A DNA stretch of 64,000 nucleotides from Porphyromonadaceae bacterium W3.11 (GCA_030434245.1 JAUISX010000002.1:434001-498000), one strand, 5' to 3'; positions 47,618 to 57,647 are shown, counted from the first letter of the stretch. A program made the numbers and translations. The notes: generated by a model from the letters alone, not told the origin.

Positions 47618-48238
47618 ATGAGTATGAGAAAGAACATTTTATTAATCGGTGCTTTACTTTTTTTGCTACCATCATCTCTTTTAGCACAAGAGACCTCATT
47701 AGGTAAGCTATACAAATGGCTTGATGCTTCAAAGGGGCTACAGATCCAACTCGTATATACTATTGGGGAATACAAAGACCAACCTGCGAGCTATTATGGT
47801 TATGGTAATAAGTTTTACTTCGAGAGTGAGTTGCTGAAGTCTTGGTATGATGGGGTGGATTTATGGGTGTATGTTGCTCAGAGTGGAGAAGTGAACTTGA
47901 CTACTCCTGAGCCTGCAGATTTAGTGGAGATTAATCCGCTTCTCAATCTTAATAGGATAAACTCTAAAGACTACAAAATAACAGAACGTGCGGATGGAGA
48001 GTATATCTTATTGAAGGCGATTCCCTATCGTTCGTCAGACATAGAATGGATAGAAGTGAAGATTTCGAGGGATGGATTGCCTTTATCCCTCATTCTTAAG
48101 GAAAAGGGCGTAGAGGAGAATGTTGTCGTGAAATTAAGGAGCCTTAAACAAGAAGCCTTTAAAGGAATGCAACAGAAAGACTTTTATAGGTTTACCAAGA
48201 ACAAACTTCCTGGTATTATGGTTATAGATTTAAGATAA
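47618..48238 (+). CDS. LolA-like outer membrane lipoprotein carrier
   Basis: From the ATG at 47618 the protein has 206 residues. It has a signal peptide (KNILLIGALLFLLPSSLLAQ) and a beta-rich body (IQLVYTIGEYKDQPASYYGY, KFYFESELLKSWYDGVDLWV, KSGEVNLTT-like QSGEVNLTTPEPADLVEINP). The pattern is that of LolA-type periplasmic carriers, which ferry lipoproteins from the inner to the outer membrane. Sequence conservation in this family is low, so a related role is possible. It lies between ftsK and trxB, a recurring Bacteroidetes neighbourhood. Confidence 0.7.
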   Translation: MSMRKNILLIGALLFLLPSSLLAQETSLGKLYKWLDASKGLQIQLVYTIGEYKDQPASYYGYGNKFYFESELLKSWYDGVDLWVYVAQSGEVNLTTPEPADLVEINPLLNLNRINSKDYKITERADGEYILLKAIPYRSSDIEWIEVKISRDGLPLSLILKEKGVEENVVVKLRSLKQEAFKGMQQKDFYRFTKNKLPGIMVIDLR

Positions 48239-48253
48239 TATAAATGAATAGTT

Positions 48254-49210
48254 ATGGCTAAAGAAATAGTTAAGACAAAGGTATTGATCATTGGGGGAGG
48301 TCCAGCTGGATATACAGCAGCAATATATGCTGCTAGAGCTAACCTGTCACCAGTATTGATAGAAGGAATGCAACCAGGAGGACAGTTGACTACTACTACT
48401 GAAGTAGAGAACTTTCCAGGAAATCCTGAGGGAATGACAGGCCCTGAGATGATGATGAACATAAGAGAGCAAGCTTTAAGATTTAAAACTGACATGCGTG
48501 ATGGAACCATCACAAGTATAGATCTAAGTAAGCGTCCATTCATCGCAGAAGTCAATGGAGGTGATTATAATATTGAGGCGGAGTCTGTGATTATCGCGAC
48601 TGGTGCTACTGCTCGATACTTAGGACTTCCAGATGAAAAGACTTATGCTGGCATGGGTGTTAGTGCTTGTGCTACCTGTGATGGATTTTTCTATCGTAAT
48701 CGAGTCGTTGCAGTTGTCGGAGGTGGCGATACAGCATGTGAGGAGGCTCTTTATCTATCCTCTCTTGCAAAGAAAGTGTACCTGATTGTTCGTAGAGACC
48801 AACTTCGTGCTTCTGTCGTGATGCAAGAGCGTGTTTTGGCTAATGACAAGATTGAGGTCCTATGGAAACATCAGACTGTAGGTCTATTTGGTAAAAATGG
48901 AGTCGAAGGAGCTCATCTTGTAGTGAACAAGGGTGAAGAGAATGAATTTAAAAAAGATATCGAGATTGATGGCTTCTTCCTTGCGATAGGACATACTCCT
49001 AATACTGGCTTCCTAAATGGTCAAATTGATCTTGATGCTCAAGGATATATCGTTACTAAGAATGGCATGCCCGATACAAATATAGAAGGAGTCTATGCTG
49101 CTGGTGATGTAGCTGATCCACACTTCCGTCAGGCTATCACTGCAGCTGGAAGTGGCTGTAAGGCAGCCATTAGTGCGGAGAGATTTGTGGGTGAAAATCC
49201 TCTGTCCTAA
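48254..49210 (+). CDS. trxB: Thioredoxin reductase
   Basis: The 318-residue flavoprotein has the N-terminal FAD motif (VLIIGGGPAGYTAAIYAARA), the redox-active CATC (Cys139 and Cys142), the NADPH-binding motif VVGGGDTACEEALYL, and the C-terminal FAD motif YAAGDVADPHFRQAITAAG. It recycles thioredoxin with NADPH. It is the last chromosomal gene before the prophage, which begins within the next 10-170 nt. Confidence 0.96.
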   Translation: MAKEIVKTKVLIIGGGPAGYTAAIYAARANLSPVLIEGMQPGGQLTTTTEVENFPGNPEGMTGPEMMMNIREQALRFKTDMRDGTITSIDLSKRPFIAEVNGGDYNIEAESVIIATGATARYLGLPDEKTYAGMGVSACATCDGFFYRNRVVAVVGGGDTACEEALYLSSLAKKVYLIVRRDQLRASVVMQERVLANDKIEVLWKHQTVGLFGKNGVEGAHLVVNKGEENEFKKDIEIDGFFLAIGHTPNTGFLNGQIDLDAQGYIVTKNGMPDTNIEGVYAAGDVADPHFRQAITAAGSGCKAAISAERFVGENPLS

Positions 49211-49218
49211 AGATTATA

Positions 49219-49383
49219 TGTATAATCAAAAAAACGAAAAGTACATAATGACAAATCAAAAAGTACAAGTATTATGAGGGTATTGAGTAGTAATATTGAT
49301 TGAATAATTTAATCTGCAACTGTACCATAGTAGCGTAATGAAATTAATCACATAAATAATGCCCATAAATTACATTTTAAATG
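49219..49383. other. Probable prophage end (candidate transposable-phage terminus)
   Basis: The gap between trxB and the first phage gene contains TGTATAATC at 49219 and two direct copies of AAAAGTACA at 49237-49245 and 49259-49267, 22 bp apart. Ends that begin TG and carry directly repeated sites at about two helical turns are the pattern of Mu-like and related transposable elements. No tRNA gene or tyrosine-recombinase-type att core was recognised. The exact junction cannot be proven without an unoccupied relative. Confidence 0.4.
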
Positions 49384-49599
49384 TCATTCAAGCTCACTAA
49401 GGAATTGCTCCCAATCCACACTATAATATTTAGGTAGCGTAAATGGCTGCAAAGTATCATCGTTGAAAAGCCATCTGAAAAAATTAGGATCGCAAAGGCT
49501 CTCAACTTCTGCATAACTTCTTGGTGAAAGTATGCCTTGAGTACAGGTCTTTGAATCCATACGTATGATTGCTATTTTTCTTTTATCTATCATACGCAA
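49384..49599 (-). CDS. Small phage protein at the end of the late operon
   Basis: The 71-residue protein (KIAIIRMDSKTCTQGILSPR, FNDDTLQPFTLPKYYSVDWE) is not recognised. It lies 26 nt behind the tail tip gene on the same strand and is the last gene before the prophage boundary. Two in-frame starts (MRMIDKRK or MIDKRK) are possible. It could be a tail accessory or an element of the phage end. Confidence 0.5.
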   Translation of the reverse strand: MRMIDKRKIAIIRMDSKTCTQGILSPRSYAEVESLCDPNFFRWLFNDDTLQPFTLPKYYSVDWEQFLSELE

Positions 49600-49625
49600 A
49601 TTTACTAATACTGATTATTAAAACA

Positions 49626-52484
49626 TCAATCATAAGCCTCTAAGTTTTTCCCAGCTATCATTATTGTGATTTGCTCACTTCCTTCGAAAGCAGTGTCAAA
49701 ATATGCATCAAAGCTATTATCCAACTTATTATCATACTTCACAAACCGATTTGATATCACTATAGGTATATAATTAACAGTTCCTGCATAATGCAAAACT
49801 GTATACTTAAAAAATTCTTGTGTCTGTTCAGTAAATATCATCTTTACTTTCTTAGAAGTATTAGCTAACTGACCCCATTCAAATTCCCTATTTACAATTC
49901 CTCCGATAACAGGCCTAAGCCCTGTTTCAACAAATGTTCCTATGTATAATACCCCAGGCATATTAAGCCCTGATCCGAACAAAGTAAGGCCAAATTTACT
50001 AGCAACATCAGGGGTATATTTCAAATAACTATTTGGCGTTCCTACTCTGAATGACCCATCGTGATAAAGCGAGAAAGTACTTGATTGATTAGCTGATCCA
50101 AAATTGTTAATACCTGCCTCAACGAACGGAATATTGCTACTGTTATCACCATTAATGTATGCAGTAACATTATCCTTACTATTACTAAAAAGCATTGCCT
50201 TTGCAAAAAGAATTCCCATCTGTGCTATTGAAGCACCTTTATTATACATATCTACGAGAAACTCGAGGGCTGGCCTATCATTCACAATGCCATTCAGTAA
50301 TGCATTTATCACGTTATCTACATCTGTTATAATTTTTACAGCATTAAGGATTTCACCATCTTGTGGACGGCGAAATTTAAGCATCTCACAAATTATTTCT
50401 GACTTGATCAGATCAATTGTTAGACCACCTGAAGCAGAGCTAATTAGATCTACTAACATTTGCCCAGGTGTTAACATAGATACACCATAAAGCCTATTAT
50501 ATACCCTTGATCCTTCTATTTCACTAGACAACGTTCCTATGAGTAATAAATAACAATTTTCACCTTCAAAGTTTTTTGGTTCTTCAGAGAGAAGAAAATA
50601 ACCCTTTGAGCCATTTCGTTCAACCTTAGCGTATATATAATAACTAGATTTTGCATCAGTAAGTGCTGGAGATATATAATTATCAAGGTACCAGTATCGA
50701 TAATCCGTGGGATTACGAGCGTTACTAAGCGAAGTAATTCCTAAAGTTTGATGTCTGATATAAGCAGAATTTATCTCCACACATTGGCTAGCTTGATTGT
50801 AGTACACCCAAAAATTAGCCGTCTGAGTAGTATTAAAACCTGTAACAAAATCAAACTGTGAGCTTTGGCTACCGATTAATATTGCCATTGTCTGCATTAC
50901 GGATGGTTTAATCCCCGCGGTAAAGTCCTCTACACCAGTCATGGCCTTTTCAATCATTCCAATAGCTTCCAAAGCTTGTTGATACTCATACCTCTGATGA
51001 CGTACTACACCATCTATTTGCTTTTTATAGATTACATCATTAGCCGAAATACTGTCAATCTTATTACTAAATGTACCACTGATTGAAGTGTTACTCAGTG
51101 TGATATCTGGTGTGTGAGGGCTATTGACTTGATATCGCACGCTAGTAATGCGTATTGGAGTACCCTGTGGGTGAAATTCCTCATCGATAAAAAAGATATA
51201 GCCACCTGGCTTCAATATTCCACCTACCTCCAGCCACTTACTTTTACTCCAAATCCCGTCAACTTTTCCGTCAAACGTGTAGGGTACTTTATTTTCATCA
51301 CTAATCTTTTTAATCGCTTCACTGAGTAGGTCCATTTCAGCTTTTCTCACATACTCATGAGGTAATTTGATGCCAAAAATAGCATATTTATCACCTACCG
51401 CTGGCATCCACTCTGCTGATGGCATTACAATTCCATCATGCTCGGCTGGTACTATCTCTATCCTACGCTCACTATGATGATATCCAGTTAGAGCATCCTG
51501 TGTTTGCTTAATATCAAACTCTCTACCTGCAAGTGCTCCTGTCTCAAACTTAATAGACGCTTTTTCTTGCGGTATTCGATAATCATTGAAGTTAAGTGAT
51601 TCAGGAATACTTCCATCAATGATGTCATAGAAATTCTTTTGGGCATTGACAGTGACCACCCCACTCACTGTACCTTTTCTATGAGGGTATATTTCAGTAA
51701 GCTCTACCGCCCCTTCATTTCCATTGCCATTAATAAATTCAATATACTTTCCATTCTCATCAGTCCGAAGTCGGCCATCTGACCAACTTCTCGGAAGGTG
51801 TAAGGCACTATCGCCATAATCAGCATAGTCAATATTTCTCCTACCACCTAGCACATACAATCGGCCTATGGCTTGTTGGTCTGAACTCCCCTGTCTGGAT
51901 ACTCCCGTTACAAACCCTTTTCCTTTTCCATAAGACATTTTCAGGGGATTAGTCGCGTTAAGTTCATGCTTCTTAAAAGAAATCTGGTATCCTTGAATCA
52001 CCCATTCGGTATCAAACTCTTGGGCAACTCTACCAAGTGCAGACCAGCAAGAATCCTGCTTAAAGGCAATCGTTTTGTTATAGGATGAGTCTATACATTG
52101 CCCTACGCTCCACTCATTCCCGAGTGAGCGAGCTATTAGTGTAGCAAACTCACGTGGATTACCCGTAAAGACGAATGACGTTCGAGCGACGTTCGAGGGG
52201 TCTTTTACAAGCTTCATCTTGGTTAGCTCTGCTTCGGTATGAAATATCACTGTGTATTCGTAGTATCCCTTCCATAGCTTTGTTATTTTCTCAGGGTACA
52301 CCAGAATAAACCTGACACCCTCAAATTGGCACCAGCTACTTGGCGTGAAGTTTATCACCTGTTTACTTTTGAAGTGTAGGGTCAAGCGACCGCTCTGCAT
52401 TATGGCAAAAGTTGCATCTGATTGGTCGGAGACTTCCACATCTGCGATTTGTTGGCTATTATAGTTATATATCTTTAGTTTCAT
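49626..52484 (-). CDS. Phage tail tip / tail-associated structural protein
   Basis: This 952-residue protein follows the tape measure and distal tail genes and overlaps the preceding gene by 4 nt. Its N-terminal part (ADVEVSDQSDATFAIMQSGR, LYKG-type motifs such as WKGYYEYTVIFHTEAELTKM) looks like the baseplate-hub fold seen in tail tip proteins. The second half contains repeated beta segments and Gly/Asn-rich stretches (TVRVGTPNSYLKYTP-like), typical of host-binding regions. Receptor binding is likely, but no enzymatic domain is recognised. Confidence 0.75.
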   Translation of the reverse strand: MKLKIYNYNSQQIADVEVSDQSDATFAIMQSGRLTLHFKSKQVINFTPSSWCQFEGVRFILVYPEKITKLWKGYYEYTVIFHTEAELTKMKLVKDPSNVARTSFVFTGNPREFATLIARSLGNEWSVGQCIDSSYNKTIAFKQDSCWSALGRVAQEFDTEWVIQGYQISFKKHELNATNPLKMSYGKGKGFVTGVSRQGSSDQQAIGRLYVLGGRRNIDYADYGDSALHLPRSWSDGRLRTDENGKYIEFINGNGNEGAVELTEIYPHRKGTVSGVVTVNAQKNFYDIIDGSIPESLNFNDYRIPQEKASIKFETGALAGREFDIKQTQDALTGYHHSERRIEIVPAEHDGIVMPSAEWMPAVGDKYAIFGIKLPHEYVRKAEMDLLSEAIKKISDENKVPYTFDGKVDGIWSKSKWLEVGGILKPGGYIFFIDEEFHPQGTPIRITSVRYQVNSPHTPDITLSNTSISGTFSNKIDSISANDVIYKKQIDGVVRHQRYEYQQALEAIGMIEKAMTGVEDFTAGIKPSVMQTMAILIGSQSSQFDFVTGFNTTQTANFWVYYNQASQCVEINSAYIRHQTLGITSLSNARNPTDYRYWYLDNYISPALTDAKSSYYIYAKVERNGSKGYFLLSEEPKNFEGENCYLLLIGTLSSEIEGSRVYNRLYGVSMLTPGQMLVDLISSASGGLTIDLIKSEIICEMLKFRRPQDGEILNAVKIITDVDNVINALLNGIVNDRPALEFLVDMYNKGASIAQMGILFAKAMLFSNSKDNVTAYINGDNSSNIPFVEAGINNFGSANQSSTFSLYHDGSFRVGTPNSYLKYTPDVASKFGLTLFGSGLNMPGVLYIGTFVETGLRPVIGGIVNREFEWGQLANTSKKVKMIFTEQTQEFFKYTVLHYAGTVNYIPIVISNRFVKYDNKLDNSFDAYFDTAFEGSEQITIMIAGKNLEAYD

Positions 52485-53218
52485 ATTAATTGAAAATTAA
52501 ATGTGAATTCAAACTTGTTTCTCGTAATGCTACACTCGTCCATGCGAGTATAGTAACCTTGCATACCATCAAATTTCTGTTCATCTGGTTGAGTTACTTG
52601 TTCTGCTAGTTTTGCCAATGCCCCCAATAGCTGGTATTTATCACTAAATGGGATTGTGCACCGAGCTGCTATTTCTCTGGTTTTCTTTTTCTTATTTTGT
52701 TGATAAACTTCTACTCCACTCAAGTCAAGACTATTGCATCCATAATCATGCTCTTTGTAGAGCTGAGGAAACTTCAAATCATCCCATACTTCATTAACCA
52801 GTATGCCCATATCACCCAGCTTAATATCGTTAAGTGTATGGTCCTGTACATCATATTTGCGATGTGAGCCACGCTCATAACTCAAATCTTGCCAAAACTC
52901 AATCGGTTTAATGCACTGATAGATTATTGTCGCTTCGCTAATCTTTACATGGTATTTATAAGTATGATTTGAAATAGAAACGGGAATCAGATATTTAGCT
53001 TTATCACCCAGCTTATCACTCATTCGGTCAATTAGGCTATAAGCATTCGGATAATACACCACCCTTAATTCTACATTATAAATATCCCATAGAGGAACTC
53101 TTAGATCCACTTCCAGCCCATCCTCATCATTCCAATTATTGGTTAATGGCTTTTTACGAGGAGGAAATTTGAAGAGGTCCGCATACCCTCCCACAGCGTA
53201 ATATATGCGATTATCCAT
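52481..53218 (-). CDS. Phage tail protein (distal tail or tail-tip component)
   Basis: From the ATG at 53218 the protein has 245 residues (MDNRIYYAVGGYADLFKFPP, DNWNDEDG-like NNWNDEDGLEVDLRV). The reading frame is open further upstream, but that part overlaps the previous gene out of frame, and the start 4 nt after its stop fits coupling. The position between the 152-residue protein and the large tip protein is that of distal tail proteins. No family could be named with certainty. Confidence 0.65.
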   Translation of the reverse strand: MDNRIYYAVGGYADLFKFPPRKKPLTNNWNDEDGLEVDLRVPLWDIYNVELRVVYYPNAYSLIDRMSDKLGDKAKYLIPVSISNHTYKYHVKISEATIIYQCIKPIEFWQDLSYERGSHRKYDVQDHTLNDIKLGDMGILVNEVWDDLKFPQLYKEHDYGCNSLDLSGVEVYQQNKKKKTREIAARCTIPFSDKYQLLGALAKLAEQVTQPDEQKFDGMQGYYTRMDECSITRNKFEFTFNFQLI

Positions 53219-53222
53219 ATCA

Positions 53223-53681
53223 TTAATCTTCTTCTGCCAAAAAATCCTCAAACTCTGTCTCAAACTGAATGGTATATCGAAAGATACCCTTGGGTGCACT
53301 ATGCTCTCGCCCCTGCCGAGTACGATGAAGTGGCGAAAAGTGAGGTGTCCAAAAGCCCTGAAGAGCTTTGTATATTTCAGTAATATGATCATAAGGCTCT
53401 AAGCCCTGAGAGCGTCGAGCTTCACTCACATGCAATGCCGTATCTTGGGTTCGATCAATATTGTAACGGATAGTAATTGTAGCCACACATCTCTGGGTTA
53501 GGATGGTAATATCCTCTACTCTCGGGATATCAATAGTAATCAATGCACATGGGTATGCCACCATTGGTCGTGATGTAGCACCAAATGGAGTTTCCATCTG
53601 CCCAAGGTCTAGATCTATCATTCGCAAGAATGGGCACTTCTCACTCAATTGCTTCGCAACTTCAAGGTATAGCGTTTTCAT
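53223..53681 (-). CDS. Phage tail protein of unknown specific role
   Basis: The 152-residue protein (MKTLYLEVAKQLSEKCPFLR, LTQRCVATITIRYNIDRTQD) sits directly after the tape measure gene in a strict tail order. Its size and place suggest a tail completion or distal tail component. No enzymatic motif is visible. The stop comes 4 nt before the next start. Confidence 0.6.
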   Translation of the reverse strand: MKTLYLEVAKQLSEKCPFLRMIDLDLGQMETPFGATSRPMVAYPCALITIDIPRVEDITILTQRCVATITIRYNIDRTQDTALHVSEARRSQGLEPYDHITEIYKALQGFWTPHFSPLHRTRQGREHSAPKGIFRYTIQFETEFEDFLAEED

Positions 53682-53694
53682 ATCGTATATTTAT

Positions 53695-56600
53695 TTATCC
53701 TTTAAGTAATATTCCTTCTCTATCCATCTTATTCAAAAATTGGTCAATCGTCTCCAGCCTCCTTAGAAATACCGAATTGGATGCGATAATTTCCACGTTT
53801 CGAGCCATCGACTGGAGCAGCATAAATTGTGTACGATCCTGAAGCTCCTTCTTCTTTTCGAACTCCACCAAAAGTCTTAGCTGAAGTAATTGATTGGTGG
53901 AAATACCCATGAGCTCATTGATACTATCTTGGCTTGCTTGAGCTAATCCCCTTTTTTCGACAGCTTCTCGCTTACTATCCATCTCAAATCCCTGCGCTTC
54001 CAATTCCGATTCAGCCTCTCGGATAGCATCCTCGTAAGCATCTAAGTTTTGGCGGTAATCCCTAACAAACTTTTTAATATCATCAATGATATCACCATCA
54101 CCACCTACTGAAAAAGATGCTTTCATTCCTTCTGTTAGGGCATCAAAGTGCTCCTTAAAGTAGGTGGCGAATAACTGCTGCTCTATGATTTGCATGATGA
54201 CCTCACTCACTTTTCCGTCAAACTCCCTCAGAGCCGCCTCTATATCATTTGACCGAAACCCATCTGCAAGAGATTGAGATAGCATCCCTCCTAAATCACC
54301 TGCCAGCTGACGAAAGCTATCCTCCATTTGCTTTTCGGCTTCGAGGGCTTTTTCTCGTATTTGCTCCCAATTATCAACTAATTTTTTAGTGGCATCATCT
54401 AGCTTTGCATAATTCTCTATGATTTTGGGGTTCAGCTCAAATGTTTTACTACCAGACTTTAGGACACTTCCGAATTGGCTTATTAGTGAGTTAAATATCG
54501 GAACTACCTTACGCTGGGTAGCCCCAAATAGTCCACCAATTATAGCTCCAATTCCAGCTCCAATTGCAGCTCCGATGCCTGTACCTATTGGCCCAAGGAA
54601 AGAGCCAACAGCTGCTCCAGCGGCTGCACCTCCCCCAGCACCTTTAGCTATATTTTTCCCACTGACTACTTTTTTAGTTCCTACTTGTATTTGGCCTTCA
54701 CCCATCCTATCAATCGTAGCAGATAGCTCCTCCATGGCACTGCGATACTGATTGGCACCAGCGATTACTTGAGCAAATGGATTATCGACTCCGAAAATAT
54801 TGGAGGGCTTATACTTTAGAGCTTCTATACGGGCAAGTGCAGCACGGTGGTACGCATTCTCAATTAGTGATGCAAATCTAGCTTCCGCTTCTGCATTCTC
54901 TCGGGCCTGATTCATCGCCATCCCCACCAAATCAACCAAACCCGAAATACCAGCTCCTATTCGCTCAGGTAGGCTCAGGGTATCATCCATCAATTTAAGC
55001 ACATCATCCACCCTATTGCTAAGCTCTCCAAACACTTCACCCATAATCCCACCCAATTTCGACATCGAGCCAAAAATACCCTTTACGGCATCTCCAAGCT
55101 CTTGCACTCTTTTCAGCGGTATTTTAGCAATCTCACCATTGAGACGCTCTTGCTCTACTCTAGCATCCTCAAGTGCTTCAGCTACATCATCACCTGCTTC
55201 AGCCATTTTTTCGAGCTGCGAAATACGCTTTTCGACACCTTCAAGCTGGATGTTGAGTTTATACTGCTCCCGATCTGTGTCCAGCTTAAATCCACCTCTC
55301 TGATTAGCGATTTCAGCTCGCCTATTGGCTATTTGCTCTTGAAATGCAAGGTCCTTGAGCTCAAATTCACGAAGTAGCTTTGAGCGCTCTTTCATTCTAG
55401 CCAGCTCAATTTCATTAATTGTTTTATTTTGCTCTTCGATAGTTCCCCCCTTTTCTTTCACTACGGCTATCATTTGATTGTAGAAATCCTCTAGGTCCTC
55501 CAATCTTCTTTCCTTATCCGTAAGGAAGTTGGAGTTAAGCTCCTTTTCGAGCTCTTGGATGACCTTTTGAGATGCTTCCATGATACGCTGTCGCTCTACT
55601 TCATATTCTTTTTGCTGCTCTAGCTCCAACTCTCTCAGCAGACCTCTTTGCTTAGATACATCTATCTTTGACTTGGATTCAAGGTCATTGAGCTTACCTT
55701 CATACTCCTTTATTTTATCAATTCTTGATTTGTTTCTCGCATCCAGCACTGCTAATTCTCTAGCAGTGCCCTCCTGCATTTGAGCGATGATAGATGTACT
55801 CAATTCTTCCTCTATTGATTTCTGCAATGATGCTAATTGCTGGGCATAATCTACCACTGTCTTAGATGCAGATGCCAATTTGTTTTGAGCCGCAAGTCCA
55901 CTTTTTTTCGTAAAGTTATTCCATACCGATTCATCATCCCAGGCTTCTTTAATTAGCTTTAATCCATCATTTAACTCATCTTTAATTGCCTTATTCTTTT
56001 TTTCATAAGAGGCTTGCGCCATACCCTGTGCCGTCAATCCTTGTACACCATTCGCTACAGCTACCGAACCGACCACATTTTGCCAAAATGTAGGCTTCAC
56101 GCCACGCTTCTCGTGCTCAATCATTTTGGTGAGAGCTTCTTTATATCGCTCGGTTGCCAGCTCCATTTTAGCCATAGCCATTGCACGATACTTCAAGGCT
56201 TCCTCAAATTCAATCTTTCCTTCTTTGAAGAGGTGCTCGATTTGCGATGTGTTACTAATACTTACTCCCAGCTGCTCAAAGTCACTTTTATTCTCACTAA
56301 GTAGTCGAGAGACATCACCTCCATTCGCTTTGAGCTCCTCATACATCACATTGAGCTTTCCCCAAGTCGCCATTTGGCTGGCAAGATGATTTGATGTAGC
56401 ATCGGCAAGTTTTTGCGTGTCTTTTTGTTGCTGACGAATTCGATCGGTGATTTTACCAATAATATTGACCACAAAAGTAAGCCCCACAATCAAGCCACCA
56501 GTAATGACTATGCTAAGTGCTTTTGCTGCTGCTGTCGAAATTTTCATAGCTGCTGCTAAGCGTGTAGTCGCAGTAGCCCACATCTGTGTCCCTTTGGCCA

Positions 56601-57330
56601 CTACTTGTGTCTGAAATGCCGAACCCTTGGCCAAGCTCATTTGCACTTGCTGGATGCCTACCACCAGAGCGATAGCACTCTGTAGCCTCACTTGGGCTTG
56701 TGCATAATTATCAGCACTACCACCAAGTGCGAAGTAAGCACCTTGTAGTGCAGACATCGAGCCCACCAATCCCTGCAATCCCTGCACCATTCCATCCCAG
56801 CTTCTACCATGTCCGAGTCGAGAGGACTCCTCATTCACGATTCGTGTGGCCCTTGAGAGCTCCTCGAGCTCTTTCCTAAGAGTATGGTACTCCTGAGTAT
56901 TCCCCTTACCTGCGGCGATTAATTCTTGCATTTCGGCTTTCAAGCCACGCTGTCGTCGAGCTAATTCACCATAAGTATTATTCAGCTTATCAAGTGCCTT
57001 TTCTGCGGCATCCACATTGCTTTGTTGCTCCTTGATGGCATCGGTAATAGCAGCGATTTCACCCTTAGCACTTTTGATTTGGTTATCTATTACGCTGGAG
57101 CCTCCACTTTTCTTTTTCTGCTCCAGTTCACTTAGGATTTGTTTTTGCTCAAGAAGCGTAGCATTAAGCTCTTTCATCACCGCTTTCTCCATCTCTAGAG
57201 CATCTCGAGTTTGCTTGCGGGATTCAATCGATGTGCGGGCAAGCTCCTCCACTGATGTGGTGGCTTTATTTGCTTCTTCCGCTACATTACTACGTAGCTC
57301 AAAGTCTATATATACTGGTTCGGTATTCAT
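53695..57330 (-). CDS. Phage tail tape measure protein
   Basis: The 1211-residue protein has long coiled coils in its first third (VMKELNATLLEQKQILSELE, ELARRQRGLKAEMQELIAAG). A hydrophobic Gly/Ala-rich stretch (GAAVGSFLGPIGTGIGAAIG, near residues 900-935) and a coiled C-terminal part follow. This combination is diagnostic of tape measure proteins, which set tail length and may form a channel in the host membrane. Its ATG overlaps the stop of the frameshifted tail chaperone reading frame (ATGA). Long siphovirus-type tails are implied. Confidence 0.9.
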   Translation of the reverse strand: MNTEPVYIDFELRSNVAEEANKATTSVEELARTSIESRKQTRDALEMEKAVMKELNATLLEQKQILSELEQKKKSGGSSVIDNQIKSAKGEIAAITDAIKEQQSNVDAAEKALDKLNNTYGELARRQRGLKAEMQELIAAGKGNTQEYHTLRKELEELSRATRIVNEESSRLGHGRSWDGMVQGLQGLVGSMSALQGAYFALGGSADNYAQAQVRLQSAIALVVGIQQVQMSLAKGSAFQTQVVAKGTQMWATATTRLAAAMKISTAAAKALSIVITGGLIVGLTFVVNIIGKITDRIRQQQKDTQKLADATSNHLASQMATWGKLNVMYEELKANGGDVSRLLSENKSDFEQLGVSISNTSQIEHLFKEGKIEFEEALKYRAMAMAKMELATERYKEALTKMIEHEKRGVKPTFWQNVVGSVAVANGVQGLTAQGMAQASYEKKNKAIKDELNDGLKLIKEAWDDESVWNNFTKKSGLAAQNKLASASKTVVDYAQQLASLQKSIEEELSTSIIAQMQEGTARELAVLDARNKSRIDKIKEYEGKLNDLESKSKIDVSKQRGLLRELELEQQKEYEVERQRIMEASQKVIQELEKELNSNFLTDKERRLEDLEDFYNQMIAVVKEKGGTIEEQNKTINEIELARMKERSKLLREFELKDLAFQEQIANRRAEIANQRGGFKLDTDREQYKLNIQLEGVEKRISQLEKMAEAGDDVAEALEDARVEQERLNGEIAKIPLKRVQELGDAVKGIFGSMSKLGGIMGEVFGELSNRVDDVLKLMDDTLSLPERIGAGISGLVDLVGMAMNQARENAEAEARFASLIENAYHRAALARIEALKYKPSNIFGVDNPFAQVIAGANQYRSAMEELSATIDRMGEGQIQVGTKKVVSGKNIAKGAGGGAAAGAAVGSFLGPIGTGIGAAIGAGIGAIIGGLFGATQRKVVPIFNSLISQFGSVLKSGSKTFELNPKIIENYAKLDDATKKLVDNWEQIREKALEAEKQMEDSFRQLAGDLGGMLSQSLADGFRSNDIEAALREFDGKVSEVIMQIIEQQLFATYFKEHFDALTEGMKASFSVGGDGDIIDDIKKFVRDYRQNLDAYEDAIREAESELEAQGFEMDSKREAVEKRGLAQASQDSINELMGISTNQLLQLRLLVEFEKKKELQDRTQFMLLQSMARNVEIIASNSVFLRRLETIDQFLNKMDREGILLKG

Positions 57331-57647
57331 GATTTCTTCAAGAAATTCTTCAATTCACTACTACTCTCTATCTCTTTAGCATTAGCTTCATCCCATTCAT
57401 CAGGTTCTTCATCAGGTTCTTCATCGCTACTGTGTCGGAGCTGATCAGCTGATTCGAGCAGGAGCTCTATCCAAGGCTCATCCCAGAGCAATTGCTTGAG
57501 GGATACTCCTAGCTCTCTACGAAGCTGTCCGATAATTCCGAAGGGGCTTTCGAGTCCTCTGTATGCTCGCTTCTCTTTTGACCCGTCATATTGATGAGGC
57601 TTGCTATGGCCATCATCAAGGCGGTAGAATTTGTAAAAGCCTCTACA
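57327..57647 (-). CDS. Frameshift extension of the tail assembly chaperone (GT-type, no start codon)
   Basis: A second minus-strand frame, shifted -1 relative to the chaperone gene, is open for 106 codons from 57647 and ends in a TGA that overlaps the tape measure ATG. It encodes FYRLDDGHSKPHQYDG, then ESPFGIIGQLRRELGVSLKQ and an acidic stretch EEPDEEPDEWDEA. It has no ATG or GTG, and it overlaps the 3' end of the chaperone gene by 136 nt. That is the pattern of gpG/gpGT in lambda and similar phages, where ribosomes shift -1 to make a longer chaperone. Candidate slip sites are TTTT at 57638-57641 and CAAAAG at 57575-57580. No canonical XXXYYYZ heptamer was found. Confidence 0.7.
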   Translation of the reverse strand, partial: CRGFYKFYRLDDGHSKPHQYDGSKEKRAYRGLESPFGIIGQLRRELGVSLKQLLWDEPWIELLLESADQLRHSSDEEPDEEPDEWDEANAKEIESSSELKNFLKKS

